Shown here: positions 63,264 through 64,000 of the stretch, one piece after another
Position numbering within the stretch: position 1 is the first letter of the stretch
Layout: each line of letters starts with the position of its first letter
NCBI RefSeq assembly: GCF_000420945.1
Contig: NZ_ATVX01000005.1
Span: 124,001 to 188,000 of the forward strand
Length of the DNA: 64,000 bases
Direction: 5' to 3'
Origin: Butyrivibrio sp. VCB2006
Lineage (GTDB): Bacteria > Bacillota > Clostridia > Lachnospirales > Lachnospiraceae
Position numbers and translations under genes: made by a program
Notes under the pieces: model-generated
Database searches by the model: none
What the model was told of the DNA's origin: nothing
What the model saw: the letters and a program-made list of their open reading frames with translations, nothing else

Positions 63264-64000
63264 ATGGACAGTAGTAGTAAAAAGGTTAGTCTTTTAAAAA
63301 AGATTAGTTACATATTTGATAAAAAGCAAAAGGGACAGCTGGTTATACTGGCTGTCCTTATACTGATTGGTGGTGTTTTTGAAACACTGGGTGTATCTAT
63401 GATGCTTCCTGTGGTTTCAACCATTATCGTTCCGGATTCGTTACATGAATTTATAGAAAATCATGAATATCTGCAGCAAATTATAAATATACTGCATCTT
63501 GATAGTGACAAGAAGATTGCCTGTGCTCTTTTGGCTCTGATGATAGTTATTTTTGTAATCAAGAATGCATATCTTTTATTCCTTATTCACAGGCAGAACA
63601 CCTTTGTAGCAAGGGCTAGAAACGACATGATCAGTCGTGTCATGAGAGAGTTTTTGAACCGCCCTTACGAAGATTATCTCGGAGCAGATATTCCAACTGT
63701 TTTCAGAATAACAGACAGTGATATTCCAAGAGTATTCTCACTGGTTCTTGCAGCACTTTCTCTTTCTACAGAACTTGTAGTATCCACATGCCTTGGAATT
63801 GTACTTTTATTTGTAAACTGGCAGATGACTGTGCTTATGGTGGCAGTTCTTTTAATCATGACACTTATAAGCGTCAAGGTATTAAAGCCAAAACTCAATG
63901 ATATAGGCAGAAAGAATCAGGAAACCCAGAGTAGGATTGCCAGATGGAGAATTCAGGCTATTTACGGTCTCAAGGATGTTAAGGTACTTAACAGACAGGA
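63264..64000 (+). CDS. PglK-like ABC transporter, N-terminal membrane domain (cut by window end)
   Basis: The first 245 codons are present and the frame is open at base 64000. The N-terminus, KKISYIFDKKQKGQLVILAV and LIGGVFETLGVSMMLPVV, matches the protein at 26576 region by region (KKINVLLDRKQKLQMVG, LIGGILESLGIALIAPIM), as do FLNRPYEDYLGAD and the later helices. The ATPase domain must lie beyond the window. It is likely a second lipid-linked oligosaccharide flippase. AAGGAAAA precedes the ATG, and it follows the GT11 gene at 10 nt. Confidence 0.85.
   Translation, partial: MDSSSKKVSLLKKISYIFDKKQKGQLVILAVLILIGGVFETLGVSMMLPVVSTIIVPDSLHEFIENHEYLQQIINILHLDSDKKIACALLALMIVIFVIKNAYLLFLIHRQNTFVARARNDMISRVMREFLNRPYEDYLGADIPTVFRITDSDIPRVFSLVLAALSLSTELVVSTCLGIVLLFVNWQMTVLMVAVLLIMTLISVKVLKPKLNDIGRKNQETQSRIARWRIQAIYGLKDVKVLNRQ

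Noticed and set aside
1-64000. CRISPR arrays, tRNA or rRNA genes, and transposase genes.
   Set aside because: I saw no regularly spaced direct repeats, no cloverleaf-like gene and no transposase motifs; nearly all sequence is accounted for by glycan genes.

Overview
The window is a polysaccharide and surface-glycan biosynthesis locus from a moderately AT-rich, low-GC Gram-positive bacterium, most likely a member of the Clostridia. I favour Lachnospiraceae (Butyrivibrio/Pseudobutyrivibrio type). The reasons are strong AGGAGG-type ribosome binding sites, frequent AGA/GGA/CTT codons, EpsG-type polymerase and GtrA/GtrB proteins, and tightly packed, often overlapping genes. The genus is inference. 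There are no RNA genes, CRISPR arrays or recognisable insertion sequences.

Layout: (1) 1-312, the 3' end of a CAP/SCP-domain secreted protein gene and a bidirectional terminator. (2) 330-2400 on the minus strand, gmd and fcl, which make GDP-L-fucose. (3) 2401-2716, a divergent intergenic region with two promoter candidates and a long imperfect inverted repeat. It is followed by an AraC-type regulator gene (2717-3577). (4) 3678-17190, a 12-gene plus-strand operon behind a good sigma-A-type promoter. It encodes a GtrB-like transferase, a WbaP-like initiating phosphoglycosyltransferase, a Wzz-like protein with a degenerate kinase domain, an EpsG-like polymerase, several GT2/GT4 glycosyltransferases and two GT-C membrane proteins. 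It ends at a strong bidirectional terminator. (5) 17377-20270 on the minus strand, an N-acetyl-sugar amidotransferase and a large membrane protein. (6) 20345-47581 plus strand, a very long gene run. It starts with a pseudaminic-acid module (GT52-like transferase, GNAT, PseI, PseG, PseF and an extra half-size PseG-like protein). A PglK-like ABC flippase, an acyltransferase-3 protein and a GtrA / WecE / GNAT / GtrB group with GT-C proteins follow. Next come an O-antigen ligase/polymerase and a bacillosamine-type initiation cassette (CapD dehydratase, DegT aminotransferase, PglC-like transferase). The run ends with an ACC-deaminase-like PLP enzyme, an ATP-grasp ligase and a GT4. (7) 47633-62288, TviB and TviC (UDP-HexNAcA supply), a DUF2334 deacetylase-like protein, four GT4 enzymes, two AsnB-type amidotransferases and an MBOAT + DltD/AlgX-like O-acylation pair. 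(8) 62381 to the right edge, a GT11 fucosyltransferase and a second PglK-like ABC exporter (truncated by the window), behind their own promoter.

How it fits together: nucleotide-sugar enzymes supply GDP-fucose, CMP-pseudaminic acid (probably amidated), a dTDP-Fuc4N-type sugar, a UDP-4-amino-4,6-dideoxy-HexNAc and UDP-HexNAcA (possibly amidated). Two phosphoglycosyltransferases, two polymerase/ligase-type proteins and two ABC exporters suggest at least two distinct lipid-linked glycans. GtrA/GtrB and several GT-C proteins suggest extracytoplasmic side-branch addition from undecaprenyl-phosphate sugars. O-acetylation and deacetylation enzymes would finish the product.

The observations most worth following are the ACC-deaminase-like/ATP-grasp pair that stands where an N-acetyltransferase would be expected, the half-size PseG paralogue, the Wzz protein fused to a degenerate kinase domain, the TviB/TviC/AsnB uronamide logic, and the roughly 126-nt imperfect hairpin between gmd and the AraC gene.
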